A stretch of DNA of 64,000 nucleotides, from assembly GCF_004054105.1 (NCBI RefSeq), contig NZ_SBLC01000003.1, forward strand, positions 156,686-220,685, written 5' to 3'. The translations under genes and the position numbers were made by a program. The DNA comes from Falsigemmobacter intermedius. GTDB lineage: Bacteria; Pseudomonadota; Alphaproteobacteria; Rhodobacterales; Rhodobacteraceae. A model generated the notes under the pieces. That model had not been told where the DNA came from, searched no databases, and was given only the letters and a program-made list of their open reading frames with translations. Positions 17,931 to 27,079 of the stretch are shown here, one piece after another (position 1 is the first letter of the stretch; the number at the start of each line of letters is the position of its first letter).

Positions 17931-17957
17931 TTTGGCTTTTCTTAAATACTCATCTTT
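17930..17957. repeat. Dispersed intergenic repeat, single right arm
   Basis: CTTTGGCTTTTCTTAAATAC followed by TCATCTTT matches the right arm of the complete copy at 9594-9621 apart from a one-base shorter T run. It lies between the convergent ABC operon and edd. Confidence 0.8.
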
Positions 17958-17981
17958 AAACCCGGCCCTCCGGCGCTCTGC

Positions 17982-19787
17982 TCACCAAAGCACCGAGGCC
18001 CCATCGCCCGCCGCGGAGGCCCTTTGGCGGAGTCCGGCAAAAAGCTCCCGCCCGGTGCCGAAATCATTGCCCGCCAGATCACCTTTCACCGGCACGCGCG
18101 CGGCGAAATCCGCCTCCAGAACCTCCAGCCGGCCAGCCACAGCATCAAGACGCACCCGATCGCCGTCCCGCAACCGCGCGAGCGGTCCGCCATCTGCCGC
18201 CTCGGGGCTCAGATGGATCGCTGCAGGCACCTTGCCCGAAGCACCCGACATCCGGCCATCGGTCAGCAGCGCAACCCGCAGCCCCCGTGCCTGAAGCACC
18301 GACAGCACCGGCGTCAGGCCATGCAGTTCCGGCATGCCATTGGCGCGCGGCCCCTGAAAGCGCACGGCCACGATGACGTCTTCGGTAAATTCACCGTCGC
18401 GAAAGGCCTCTTTCACGGCCTCCTGGGTGTCAAAGACCCGCACTGGTGCCTCAATCACATGGCGGTCCTCCGGGATCGAGGAAACCTTCATCACGCCCCG
18501 GCCCAGATTGCCCTCCAGCGCCACCAGACCGCCGCTGGGCTGAAAGGGATCGGCCACGGGGCGCAAAATCCGGTCGTTGAGCGAAGGGCCTGTCACCGCC
18601 TCCCAGGACAAAGCCCCCTCGCGCAGGACCGGCTCACTGGCATAGGCCGACAGGCCATGCCCCGCGACTGTCAGCACATCTTCGTGCAAAAGACCCGCAT
18701 CGAGAAGTTGGCGCACCAGCCAGGCAATGCCGCCTGCCGCATGGAAGTGGTTCACATCCGCAAGCCCATTGGGATAGACCCGTGCAAGCAGGGGGACCAC
18801 CTCAGACAGATCGGCGAAATCAGCGATGTCGAGATGAATGCCCGCGGCCCGGGCCATGGCCGGCAGATGCAGCACCAGATTGGTCGAGCCTCCGGTGGCC
18901 ATCAGACCAACAATGCCGTTCACCAAGGCTTTTTCGCTCAGGATATGCCCGGCGGGGGTAAACTCGCTTCCCCTTGCGGTGATCGCCGCCGCCCGCGCGA
19001 CAGCGGCCTCTGTCAAAGCGGCGCGCAGCGGCGTGCCGGGGTTCACGAAGGCCGCACCCGGCATATGCAGCCCCATCAGCTCCATGAGCATCTGATTGGT
19101 ATTGGCGGTCCCGTAGAAGGTGCAGGTGCCCGGCCCGTGATAGCTCGCCATCTCGGCAGCCATCAGCTCAGCCCGACTGATCTCACCGGCTGCGAAGCTC
19201 TGGCGGATCTTCGCCTTTTCGTCATTGGGCAAACCGGATGTCATCGGCCCGGCCGGAACAAAAACCGCCGGAACATGGCCAAAGCTGGCCGCCGCGATCA
19301 CCAGACCGGGCACGATCTTGTCGCAGACCCCCAGCCACAAAGCGGCGTCAAAGCAGTCATGGCTCATGGCAATGCCCGCAGAGAGCGCAATCACATCGCG
19401 TGACATCAGGCTCAGTTCCATGCCTGGGCGGCCTTGGGTCACCCCGTCACACATCGCAGGAACGCCGCCCGCCACCTGGGCCGTGGCCCCGGCGCGGCGC
19501 GCGTAGTCACGGATCTGCGCGGGGTAATCCTCATAGGGCCGATGCGCCGAGAGCATGTCATTATAGGCCGTCACAATGCCCAGATTGGGGGCTGAGGCCG
19601 CAGCAATCGCCGCCTGATCCGGCCCGGCACCCGCGGTGGCATGGGCGGCATTCGAGCAGTCCAGATGGGCACGGGCAGGGCCGGTGGCGGCCGCCCGCTC
19701 AAGCCGTTCAAGATAAAGCCCGCGGGTGTCAGCCGATCGGGCGACGATTCGGCGGGTCACTTCAGCGATGCGGGGATGGATGGTCAT
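17982..19787 (-). CDS. edd: Phosphogluconate dehydratase (Entner-Doudoroff)
   Basis: 601 residues, usual for Edd. Converts 6-phosphogluconate to 2-keto-3-deoxy-6-phosphogluconate with a [4Fe-4S] cluster. Cluster and active-site motifs of the IlvD/EDD family: [18 protein letters not shown] (first Cys), [20 protein letters not shown] (second Cys), [19 protein letters not shown] (third Cys), and [20 protein letters not shown] near the C-terminus. Start at [20 protein letters not shown]; the frame continues upstream but without family sequence. The usual partner eda is not beside it: it is flanked by a convergent ABC operon and a divergent small ORF. Confidence 0.95.
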   Translation of the reverse strand: MTIHPRIAEVTRRIVARSADTRGLYLERLERAAATGPARAHLDCSNAAHATAGAGPDQAAIAAASAPNLGIVTAYNDMLSAHRPYEDYPAQIRDYARRAGATAQVAGGVPAMCDGVTQGRPGMELSLMSRDVIALSAGIAMSHDCFDAALWLGVCDKIVPGLVIAAASFGHVPAVFVPAGPMTSGLPNDEKAKIRQSFAAGEISRAELMAAEMASYHGPGTCTFYGTANTNQMLMELMGLHMPGAAFVNPGTPLRAALTEAAVARAAAITARGSEFTPAGHILSEKALVNGIVGLMATGGSTNLVLHLPAMARAAGIHLDIADFADLSEVVPLLARVYPNGLADVNHFHAAGGIAWLVRQLLDAGLLHEDVLTVAGHGLSAYASEPVLREGALSWEAVTGPSLNDRILRPVADPFQPSGGLVALEGNLGRGVMKVSSIPEDRHVIEAPVRVFDTQEAVKEAFRDGEFTEDVIVAVRFQGPRANGMPELHGLTPVLSVLQARGLRVALLTDGRMSGASGKVPAAIHLSPEAADGGPLARLRDGDRVRLDAVAGRLEVLEADFAARVPVKGDLAGNDFGTGRELFAGLRQRASAAGDGASVLW

Positions 19788-19985
19788 CTGGGCTCCGGAA
19801 CGGGCAGTCATGCCTTTTGAATGTAGGTTCGGTGGTGCCCGGACACAAGCGACCGCGCCCGGGAGCCGGGGGGCTTGCGCAGGATGCATAGCGGCTCTGC
19901 GCTGCAGCATGATTGTGCAATCGCAGCATAAAGCCCATTTAACGGGCAAGACAGAAACACTGATTCATTCCGAACGGAGCCCGTC

Positions 19986-20171
19986 ATGACCAAGTCCATT
20001 TCTTCCGTCGTCCCTCTGAGCCATGCCGAACTGACTGCCGTCATCCGTGAGGCCCGTGCACATCGTGCCCGCGTCCTGGCAGCCGGCGTCTCGAGCCTTG
20101 CTCAGCGTCTGCGTGCACTTTTTGGTGCGGCGTCGCAGGATGCCCATAAGGGCCACAAAAGCGCAGTCTGA
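19986..20171 (+). CDS. Small hypothetical protein, 61 residues
   Basis: A short ORF, MTKSISSVVPLSHAELTAVI and on, ending HKGHKSAV, with a central amphipathic Ala/Arg/Leu helix (ARAHRARVLAAGVSSLAQRL) and a basic tail. It begins 198 bases from the divergent edd start and is followed 25 bases after its stop by a strong terminator, which supports a real transcription unit. CGGAGC is located upstream of the ATG. It resembles in general shape the small Arg-rich regulatory proteins (such as DUF1127 types) common in Rhodobacteraceae, but I do not recognise the family and claim no function. Confidence 0.6.
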   Translation: MTKSISSVVPLSHAELTAVIREARAHRARVLAAGVSSLAQRLRALFGAASQDAHKGHKSAV

Positions 20172-20195
20172 TCCGCGCAGACGAGTTGAAAAGAC

Positions 20196-20228
20196 GGCCC
20201 CGGCATCTGCCCGGGGCTTTTCTTTTTT
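20196..20228 (+). terminator. Terminator after the 61-residue ORF
   Basis: GCCCCGG / CCGGGGC (20197-20203 and 20211-20217), followed by TTTTCTTTTTT. Confidence 0.9.
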
Positions 20229-20287
20229 GAAGCCGGCGGCTTCACATTTTCCCTTTCTCACAAGGCGCGCGGCGCGTAAAAGAGCCC

Positions 20288-21487
20288 ATGAGTGTATCAT
20301 CCTACCCCATTGTCCGCCTGCGTCCCAAAGCCGAAGCCCGCGCGATCCGCCACGGCTTCCCCTGGGTCTATGGCGATGAACTGGTCACTGACCGCCGCAC
20401 CCAGGGCCTTGAGCCGGGTGCGCTTGCGATCCTCGAAGACGCTGAGCGCCGCACGCTCGGCCTTGTGACCGTGAATACCCGTTCGCGCATCATTGCGCGG
20501 ATGATCGACCGCGATCCGGAAGCCGTGATCGATCAGGCCTGGTTTGAGCTACGCCTCAAACGCGCCCTTGATCTGCGTGAGCGTCTTTACGCCGATCCCT
20601 TTTACCGTCTGGTTCACGCCGAGGCCGATGGCCTGCCTGGCGTGGTCATTGACCGTTTCGGCGATGTGGCCGTGGTTCAGCCGAACGCCGCCTGGGCTGA
20701 GATCCATCTCGAAGCTCTGGTCGCGGCTCTGGTCGCTGTGACCGGCGTCAGCGCCGTTGTGAAGAACGGCTCGGGCCGCTCGCGGGGCCTTGAAGGTCTG
20801 GCCGAAGAGACGCTGATCCTTCGCGGTGAAGTGACCGGCCCGGTTCCGGTCAAGATGAATGGCGCAGTCTATATGGCTGACCTGATCGGTGGTCAGAAGA
20901 CCGGCCTCTTTTATGACCAGCGCCCGAACCATGCCTTCGCCGCCTCGCTGGCGCGGGGCCAGAAGGTTCTGGACGTCTTCTCTCATGTCGGCGGCTTTGG
21001 TCTGGCAGCCCTTGCCGGCGGCGCGACTTCGGCGCTCTCGGTCGATGGCTCTGCGGCTGCGCTGGAACTGGCCCGCAAAGGGGCAGAGGCGATGGGCGCA
21101 TCTGATCGCTATGCCACCCGCCAGGGCGATGCTTTCGCAACCCTCGAGGCACTCGCAGCCGAGGGGGAGCAGTTCGGCGTTGTGATCTGCGATCCGCCGG
21201 CCTTCGCTCCGGCCAAACCGGCGCTGGAAGCGGGCCTGCGCGCCTATGAGCGGGTCGCCCGTCTGGCAGCCCCGCTGGTCGCGCCGGGTGGCATTCTGGT
21301 GCTCTGCTCCTGCTCGCATGCAGCGGATCTGAGCGCGTTCCGCAATGCCTCAGCGCGTGGCATCGGTCGCGGTGGTCGCCGCAGCCAGGTGCTTTACACC
21401 GGGTTTGCCGGTCCCGATCACCCGGTCCTGCCGCAGCTCGCAGAGGGCGGCTATCTTAAGGCACTGGCCTTCCGTCTGGATGGCTGA
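20288..21487 (+). CDS. Class I SAM-dependent rRNA methyltransferase (RlmI-like)
   Basis: 399 residues. An N-terminal PUA domain (about 1-80, KAEARAIRHGFPWVYGDELV) is followed by an RFM-type central domain (FYRLVHAEADGLPGVVIDRF) and a C-terminal Rossmann methyltransferase (LDVFSHVGGFGLAALAGGAT as the SAM site, then VICDPPAFAPAKPALEAG as the catalytic DPPAFA motif and LVLCSCSHA). In E. coli RlmI makes m5C1962 of 23S rRNA; the same architecture supports a 23S rRNA cytosine methylation role here. Monocistronic, with a downstream terminator. Confidence 0.9.
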   Translation: MSVSSYPIVRLRPKAEARAIRHGFPWVYGDELVTDRRTQGLEPGALAILEDAERRTLGLVTVNTRSRIIARMIDRDPEAVIDQAWFELRLKRALDLRERLYADPFYRLVHAEADGLPGVVIDRFGDVAVVQPNAAWAEIHLEALVAALVAVTGVSAVVKNGSGRSRGLEGLAEETLILRGEVTGPVPVKMNGAVYMADLIGGQKTGLFYDQRPNHAFAASLARGQKVLDVFSHVGGFGLAALAGGATSALSVDGSAAALELARKGAEAMGASDRYATRQGDAFATLEALAAEGEQFGVVICDPPAFAPAKPALEAGLRAYERVARLAAPLVAPGGILVLCSCSHAADLSAFRNASARGIGRGGRRSQVLYTGFAGPDHPVLPQLAEGGYLKALAFRLDG

Positions 21488-21530
21488 GCGAGTCTCGGCG
21501 AGTGATCGTTGATTTCATTGAATAATGCGC

Positions 21531-21564
21531 AGCCCGTGACGGAAAGGTCGCGGGCTTTGCGTTT
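21531..21564 (+). terminator. Terminator after the rRNA methyltransferase gene
   Basis: GCCCGTGAC / GTCGCGGGC with loop GGAAAG (21532-21555), followed by TTTGCGTTT. It may also serve the convergent small ORF. Confidence 0.75.
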
Positions 21565-21566
21565 GG

Positions 21567-21716
21567 TCACAGCGGCTCCATCAGCGCCAGCGCGAAAGCA
21601 AAAAGCGCGAAAATAACCGCCATGGTCTTTGGTGCGGAGATCGGGAAGCACAGAAAGGTCTCATGATATTCCTCGCCCTCTGCCAGGAGTTCACTCAGAC
21701 GGTTCATGCGCTTCAT
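21567..21716 (-). CDS. Small hypothetical membrane protein, 49 residues
   Basis: From the ATG at 21716 it reads MKRMNRLSELLAEGEEYHET then FLCFPISAPKTMAVIFALFAFALALMEPL: an acidic amphipathic N-terminus and a single C-terminal hydrophobic helix. AGGGGAG is located 7 bases upstream on the minus strand, which makes translation credible. I do not recognise the family. It lies alone between the methyltransferase terminator and the amidohydrolase pair. Confidence 0.5.
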   Translation of the reverse strand: MKRMNRLSELLAEGEEYHETFLCFPISAPKTMAVIFALFAFALALMEPL

Positions 21717-21988
21717 TCGCGGTCTCCCCTGCGGTATGGGCGCAGGATGCGGCATACCGGTTTACACCCTATGACCAGAAAACGACTTATCCCTTAATGT
21801 TCGGCCCGTGATTACACATCTTCGCGTGCGCTGCGTGAGCAGATCTTCATACTTCTTTAAATTGTGCGATCTGGCAACTGCTCGCCTCAGGCTTCCGATC
21901 CCTCTTGCAGTGGTTTGCTGCAGCGGGCAGGCTGGCGCTGAGATCAAACAGCACCGGCCGGCCCGGTCTGTCAGAAGGGGCCTGCGCC

Positions 21989-23155
21989 ATGCCGATCAAA
22001 AACCGTTTTGCCGAACTCCTGCCCGAGATCACCGCCTGGCGGCATGATTTCCATCGCCATCCTGAGCTGATGTATGAGGTGCATCGCACGGCGGGTCTGG
22101 TGGCAGAGCGGCTGAAAGAATTTGGCTGTGATGAGGTGGTGCCGGGCATTGGCCGCACGGGGGTTGTCGGCGTTATCCGCGGTAAATCAACGGCTTCGGG
22201 TAAGGTGATCGGCCTGCGGGCCGATATGGATGCGCTGCCGATCCCGGAGGCCAGCGGGCTTGATTATGCCTCGACCATTCCCGGCGTCAGCCATGCCTGC
22301 GGCCATGACGGGCACACGGCGATGCTTTTGGGGGCTGCGAAATATCTGGCCGAAACCCGCAATTTTGACGGCACCGTTGTGCTGCTGTTCCAGCCCGCAG
22401 AAGAGGGCGGCGCAGGCGGAAAAGCCATGGTGGATGACGGCGTCATGGAGCGCTGGAACATTCAGGAAGTCTACGGCATGCATAATATGCCGGGCATTAA
22501 GGCGGGCACTTTTGCGATCCGCAGCGGCGCGCTGCTTGCCTCGGCGGACAGCCTTGAGATTCGGGTGACCGGCAAGGGCGGCCATGCAGCGGCCCCCCAT
22601 CAGGCGATCGACACCTCTCTGGTGGCGGCGCAGATCATCGTCTCGGCGCAAAGCGTGGTCTCGCGGAATGTCGATCCGCTCAAGAGCGTGGTGCTGTCCA
22701 TCTGCACGATCGAAACCGACAGTCAGGCCCGCAACGTCATCCCCCATACGGTGAAGATGACCGGCACGGTCCGCTGCCTCGATGAAAAGATGCGCGATGT
22801 GGCCGAAGAGAGCCTGCGCCGCATCGTCACCTCGACGGCTGAGGCTTTCGGCGCCACGGCGGAACTGATTTATGAGCGCGGTTATCCGGTCACCGTCAAT
22901 CACCCCGCGCAGACCGCCTTTGCCGCAGATATCGCTGCCGAGATCACGGCAGATGTGGATCGCGACACGCCCCCCGTCATGCCGGCTGAGGATTTCGCCT
23001 ATATGCTCGAGGCGCGGCCGGGGGCCTATATGTTCCTCGGGAATGGCGACACGCCGATGTGCCACCACCCGGCTTACCGCTTTGATGATGAGATCATGCC
23101 GCTGGGCTGCAGCTGGTTTGCGCTGCTGGCTGAGCGTCGGATGCCCGCACAGTAA
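21989..23155 (+). CDS. M20-family amidohydrolase (hippurate hydrolase-like), copy 1
   Basis: 388 residues. Metal-dependent amidohydrolase of the M20/M40 type, cleaving N-acyl amino acids; two divalent metals expected. Motifs: RADMDALPI, SHACGHDGHTAMLLGAAKYL (metal ligands Cys/His), QPAEEGGAGG (catalytic Glu and ligand) and MPAEDFAYML near the C-terminus. The dimerisation lid lies at about residues 185-300. The ATG at 21989 aligns with the start of the downstream paralogue and is preferred over longer in-frame starts. A 27-base gap separates it from a paralogue of almost equal length, so the pair is probably a tandem duplication in one operon. Confidence 0.88.
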   Translation: MPIKNRFAELLPEITAWRHDFHRHPELMYEVHRTAGLVAERLKEFGCDEVVPGIGRTGVVGVIRGKSTASGKVIGLRADMDALPIPEASGLDYASTIPGVSHACGHDGHTAMLLGAAKYLAETRNFDGTVVLLFQPAEEGGAGGKAMVDDGVMERWNIQEVYGMHNMPGIKAGTFAIRSGALLASADSLEIRVTGKGGHAAAPHQAIDTSLVAAQIIVSAQSVVSRNVDPLKSVVLSICTIETDSQARNVIPHTVKMTGTVRCLDEKMRDVAEESLRRIVTSTAEAFGATAELIYERGYPVTVNHPAQTAFAADIAAEITADVDRDTPPVMPAEDFAYMLEARPGAYMFLGNGDTPMCHHPAYRFDDEIMPLGCSWFALLAERRMPAQ

Positions 23156-23182
23156 TTCACAGGACCAACAGGGAAGACCAAT

Positions 23183-24352
23183 ATGCCGGTGAAAAACCGC
23201 CTTGCAGAACTGCAGCCCGAAATCGCCGCCTGGCGTCAGCATCTGCATGAAAATCCCGAGCTTCAATACGAGCTTTATAAGACCTCTGCCTTTGTCGAAG
23301 CGCGCCTGCGCGAGATGGAGATTGATGAGATCACCCCCGGTGTCGGGAAAACCGGTATCGTGGCCGTGATTAAGGGCCGCACCAATACCTCGGGTCGGGT
23401 GGTGCTGCTGCGCGCCGATATGGACGCGCTGCCGATCCTCGAAGACACCGGCCTTGCTTATCAGTCGAAGACCCCAGGCGTTATGCATGCCTGCGGCCAT
23501 GATGGTCACACTGCCATGCTGCTCGGCGCGGCGAAATATCTCTCCGAGACCCGGAACTTCGACGGTACTGCCGTGCTGATGTTCCAGCCTGCCGAAGAGG
23601 GCGGTGCGGGGGCCAAGGCGATGATCGATGAGGGCGTGCTCACCCGCTGGGGCAAGGTTTCAGAGGCTTATGGTCTGCACAACTGGCCGGGCATTCCGAC
23701 GGGGCAGTTCGCGGTCAAATCAGGACCGCTGATGGCGGCGACCAATACCTTCCGCATCGTGGTCAAGGGACGTGGCGGCCATGCGGCTAAGCCCCATGAC
23801 ACCATCGACCCGACCGTGATCGGCTCGCAGATCGTGCTGGCGCTGCAGACCATTGCTTCGCGGGTCAATGATCCGCTGAAGTCGATTGTGGTCTCGGTGA
23901 CCTCGTTCCAGACCAGCTCTGAGGCCTATAACGTGATCCCGCAGCAGGTTGAGCTGCGCGGCACGGTCCGCACGCTTTACAAAGAAAGCCGCCAGCTGGC
24001 CGGTGAGCGCGTGAAGGCCATCGCCGAAGGCACCGCGCTTGCCAATGGCGCTGTGGCAGAGGTGGAGTGGATCGAAGGCTACCCCGGCGTGGTGAACCAC
24101 GAAGCCGAGACCGGCTATGCCATCAAAGTGGCCGAACAGGTCTCGGGCGTTCCGGTCCATCCGATCCTGCCGACCATGGGCGGCGAAGATTTCGCCTATC
24201 TCCTCGAAGAGGTCCCGGGTGCCTATATCTTCATGGGCAATGGCGACACCGCAGGGGTTCACCACCCCGCCTATAACTTTGACGATACTGCGATTCCTTT
24301 CGGCTCCTCCTGGCTGGTCGGCATGGTGGAAAGCCGTCTCCCCATCGCATGA
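23183..24352 (+). CDS. M20-family amidohydrolase (hippurate hydrolase-like), copy 2
   Basis: 389 residues, colinear with the preceding gene from MPVKNRLAELQPEIAAWRQH to the C-terminal GNGDTAGVHHPAYNFDD. The same metal motifs are present: HACGHDGHTAMLLGAAKYLS, QPAEEGGAGAKAM and GGEDFAYLLEEVPGAY. By eye well over half of residues agree with copy 1; the lid domain differs most (ATNTFRIVVKGRGGHAAKPH here), suggesting different acyl or amino-acid preference. AGGGAAGA lies upstream. The substrate cannot be told from sequence. Confidence 0.88.
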   Translation: MPVKNRLAELQPEIAAWRQHLHENPELQYELYKTSAFVEARLREMEIDEITPGVGKTGIVAVIKGRTNTSGRVVLLRADMDALPILEDTGLAYQSKTPGVMHACGHDGHTAMLLGAAKYLSETRNFDGTAVLMFQPAEEGGAGAKAMIDEGVLTRWGKVSEAYGLHNWPGIPTGQFAVKSGPLMAATNTFRIVVKGRGGHAAKPHDTIDPTVIGSQIVLALQTIASRVNDPLKSIVVSVTSFQTSSEAYNVIPQQVELRGTVRTLYKESRQLAGERVKAIAEGTALANGAVAEVEWIEGYPGVVNHEAETGYAIKVAEQVSGVPVHPILPTMGGEDFAYLLEEVPGAYIFMGNGDTAGVHHPAYNFDDTAIPFGSSWLVGMVESRLPIA

Positions 24353-24455
24353 TCTCTGTCGCTGCGGGCCATCAGGTCTTTTCGGATGGCCCGCAGCGCC
24401 TTACATAGCCTACGAGTGAGGCGGGGCGCGGCACGCCCCGGCCAAGGAGCGTAAG

Positions 24456-25571
24456 ATGACCCCGAAATCCCTGACCATTGCTGAGATCGCCGCCTCGATT
24501 GGCGCGCGCGCTGAGGGCAAGACTGAGCTGCGCGTGATCCGTGCGGCAGAGCCTCATACCGCAGGGCCTGAGGATCTCGCGCTGGCAATGGACCCGAAAT
24601 ATGCCGGCGGGCTTGAGAAGGGGCAGGCCCGCGCTGCGGTGATCTGGGACGGGGCGGATCATCGCACCCTTGGTCTCGAGGCCGCCATCTATATTTCCCG
24701 CCCGCGTCTTGCCATGGCGGGGATCGCGCGTGTCTTTGATCCGGGCCCTGAGATCGCGCCGGGTATCCACCCGATGAGCGTGATTGATCCCACCGCCGAG
24801 ATTGGTGAGGGCGCGGCCATCGGCCCCTTCGTCACCATTGGCGCGGGGGTGAAAATCGGGAAGGGCGCACAGATCGCGAGCCATGTCTCGATCGCGGAAT
24901 ATGCGCAGATCGGGGCGGATGCGTTGCTGCTGCAGGGCGTGCGGATCTGTCACCGCGTGACCATTGGCGAGCGCTTCATCGCGCATCCCGGCGTGGTGAT
25001 CGGCGCTGACGGATTTTCCTATGTCACCCCTGAGAAATCCGGGGTCGAGCAGATCCGCGACACGCTTGGTGAGCGCAAGGACTTCCGGGAGCAGACCTGG
25101 TCGCGCATTGCCTCGCTCGGCGGGGTTGAGATCGGCGACGATGTTGAGATCGGCGCCAATGCCTGCGTCGATCGCGGCACGGTCAGGGCGACGCGCATCG
25201 GTTCGGGCAGCAAGCTCGATAATATGGTGCATGTCGGCCATAACGTGCAGGTCGGGCGCGATTGCCTGCTGTGCGGACAGGTCGGGATCGCGGGGTCTTC
25301 GGTGATCGGCGATCGCACCGTTCTGGGCGGCCAATGCGGCGTCTCCGACAATATTTCCGTAGGCTCTGACGTGATCGCCGGGGGCGCGAGCAAAATCTTT
25401 ACCAATGTTCCGGCAGGAAGGGTGATCCTTGGCAGCCCGGCGGTGAAGATGGACACCCAGATCGAGATCAACAAAGCCGTCCGCCGTCTGCCGCGCTTCA
25501 TGGCAAAGATGGAGGCGTTTCAGAAGTCCCTCAGCGCCGGGAAGACCGGCGACGGATCGGAGAGCGCATGA
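24456..25571 (+). CDS. lpxD: UDP-3-O-(3-hydroxyacyl)glucosamine N-acyltransferase
   Basis: 371 residues, usual LpxD length. Adds the second 3-hydroxyacyl chain, from acyl-ACP, in lipid A synthesis. The N-terminal uridine-binding domain covers about residues 1-105, then a left-handed beta-helix of hexapeptide repeats (IDPTAEIGEGAAIGPFVTIG), with GADGFSY and DNMVHVGHNVQVG, whose histidine is the expected catalytic base, and a C-terminal helical arm (VRRLPRFMAKMEAFQKSL). It is not in the usual bamA-lpxD-fabZ-lpxA setting; instead it overlaps by four bases an acyl carrier protein gene and then a ketoacyl synthase, so it may be a second LpxD with a dedicated acyl supply (inference). Confidence 0.9.
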   Translation: MTPKSLTIAEIAASIGARAEGKTELRVIRAAEPHTAGPEDLALAMDPKYAGGLEKGQARAAVIWDGADHRTLGLEAAIYISRPRLAMAGIARVFDPGPEIAPGIHPMSVIDPTAEIGEGAAIGPFVTIGAGVKIGKGAQIASHVSIAEYAQIGADALLLQGVRICHRVTIGERFIAHPGVVIGADGFSYVTPEKSGVEQIRDTLGERKDFREQTWSRIASLGGVEIGDDVEIGANACVDRGTVRATRIGSGSKLDNMVHVGHNVQVGRDCLLCGQVGIAGSSVIGDRTVLGGQCGVSDNISVGSDVIAGGASKIFTNVPAGRVILGSPAVKMDTQIEINKAVRRLPRFMAKMEAFQKSLSAGKTGDGSESA

Positions 25572-25828
25572 CGGCACAGGCGCGCATTCTGGCCATTGTG
25601 GCGGCCCAGTGCGGGCGGCCCGTGGCGGATCTGCGCCTGAACGACACGCCCGAAAGCCTGGGTCTCGACAGCATGGCGCTGGTTGAGATCCTCTTTGCGC
25701 TGGAGGAGAGCTTTGGTGTTTCGCTGCCCTTCAATGCCAATACGCCTGAGGCTGAGGGGCTGGACTTTTCCTCGCTCGCCAGTCTGATCGCCGGGGTTGA
25801 GGCGCAGCTGGCCGCTGCCGCGCCGTGA
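25568..25828 (+). CDS. Acyl carrier protein, specialised type
   Basis: 86 residues. The phosphopantetheine attachment motif is LGLDSMALVEILFALEESFG with Ser35. It differs from housekeeping AcpP (which has GADSLDTVE) in this motif and in its less acidic helix II, and resembles stand-alone ACPs that serve lipid A or other dedicated acyl chains. Its ATG overlaps the lpxD stop and its stop overlaps the next gene's GTG (four bases each), so the three are translationally coupled. Confidence 0.88.
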   Translation: MTAQARILAIVAAQCGRPVADLRLNDTPESLGLDSMALVEILFALEESFGVSLPFNANTPEAEGLDFSSLASLIAGVEAQLAAAAP

Positions 25829-27027
25829 GGCGGGTGGTCATCACCGGGGCAGGGACGGTCAATACCCTCGCCCGTGATGTGCCAGGCACTTTGGCCGCCT
25901 TTCGGGAGGGGCGCTGCGGGATCGGACCGCTTGATCTGCCCGATCCCGAGCGCCTGCAGATCCGCATCGGGGCTCAGGTGCGCGACTGGCAGCCGGAGGC
26001 GCTGTTCCCCGGGAACAGGCTTCCCCTTTATGACCGCTTTACGCAATTCGCCCTGATCGCCGGGGCAGAGGCCATGGCGGGCGCGGGGCTCTGCGTCGAT
26101 GAGGCGCTGGCCCATCGTGCCGGCGCGATCCTCGGATCTGCGGGCGGCGGGCTGACGACCTCGGATGCCGCTTATCGTGAAGTCTATCAGGAGGGGCGGG
26201 CAAGGGTGCATCCCTTCACCGTTCCGCGTCTGATGAACAGCGCGGCGGCCAGTCATCTCTCCATGGCTCATGGGTTGAAAGGCCCGGTGTTTTCGCTCGC
26301 CAGCGCCTGCGCGGGCTCAAACCACGCGATGGGGCTGGCGTTTCAGCTGATCCGGAGCGGGGCTGCGGATGTCATGCTCTGCGGCGGAGCCGAGGCGATG
26401 ATCAGCTTCGGCGGCCTGAAGGCCTGGGAGGGGTTGCGCGTCATGTCGCCCACCGGCTGTCGCCCTTTCAGTGCCGATCGGGACGGCATGGTCATGGGGG
26501 AAGGGGCTGCGGTATTTGTTTTCGAGGAATACGAACGCGCAAGAGACCGGGGGGCGGATATTCTGGCCGAGGTGGCGGGGTTTGGCATGACCGCCGATGC
26601 CGCCGACATCGTCCTGCCCTCGCCCGAGGGCGCGGCCCATGCCATGCGGGCGGCGCTTCGGGATGCCGGACTTCAGCCCTCAGACATCGGCTACATCAAC
26701 GCCCATGGAACCGGGACAGCCGCCAATGACCGCAGCGAATCCCAGGCCATCCGCGAGGTCTTCGGGGATGCGCCCCCGCCGGTCTCTTCGACCAAATCCA
26801 TGCATGGTCATGTCATGGGGGCAACGGGCGCGATTGAGCTTCTGGCCTGTCTGATGGCGCTGCGCGACGGGATCCTTGCACCGACCATCGGTCGCAGCCT
26901 CGCCGATCCCGAATGCCTGACGGATGTGGTCGCCGGGCAGGCGCGCCCGGTGCAGCTTCGTGCAACCCTGTCCAATGCCTTTGCTTTTGGCGGGTTGAAT
27001 GCGGTGATCGCCCTCAAGGCGATATGA
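25825..27027 (+). CDS. Beta-ketoacyl-ACP synthase (KAS II/FabF-like)
   Basis: 400 residues, thiolase fold. Catalytic residues are visible: the nucleophilic Cys in SLASACAGSNHAMG, the first His in YINAHGTGTAANDR, and the second His in KSMHGHVMGATGAIELLACL; NAFAFGGLNAVI is the C-terminal gating motif. The GTG start (MRRVVITGAG) overlaps the ACP gene. Sequence is intermediate between FabF and the KAS enzymes of aryl-polyene or modified-lipid clusters, so a special chain-elongation role with the adjacent ACP is likely. A bidirectional terminator follows. Confidence 0.9.
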   Translation: MRRVVITGAGTVNTLARDVPGTLAAFREGRCGIGPLDLPDPERLQIRIGAQVRDWQPEALFPGNRLPLYDRFTQFALIAGAEAMAGAGLCVDEALAHRAGAILGSAGGGLTTSDAAYREVYQEGRARVHPFTVPRLMNSAAASHLSMAHGLKGPVFSLASACAGSNHAMGLAFQLIRSGAADVMLCGGAEAMISFGGLKAWEGLRVMSPTGCRPFSADRDGMVMGEGAAVFVFEEYERARDRGADILAEVAGFGMTADAADIVLPSPEGAAHAMRAALRDAGLQPSDIGYINAHGTGTAANDRSESQAIREVFGDAPPPVSSTKSMHGHVMGATGAIELLACLMALRDGILAPTIGRSLADPECLTDVVAGQARPVQLRATLSNAFAFGGLNAVIALKAI

Positions 27028-27060
27028 AAAGGGCGGCGGCCTTTCAGCCACCGCCCTTCT
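27027..27060. terminator. Bidirectional terminator between the KAS gene and ialB
   Basis: GGGCGGCGGC pairs (one mismatch) with GCCACCGCCC, flanked by AAAA on the left and TTCT on the right. The convergent genes end on either side. Confidence 0.75.
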
Positions 27061-27079
27061 GATCTCCTGAGGTCCGGCC

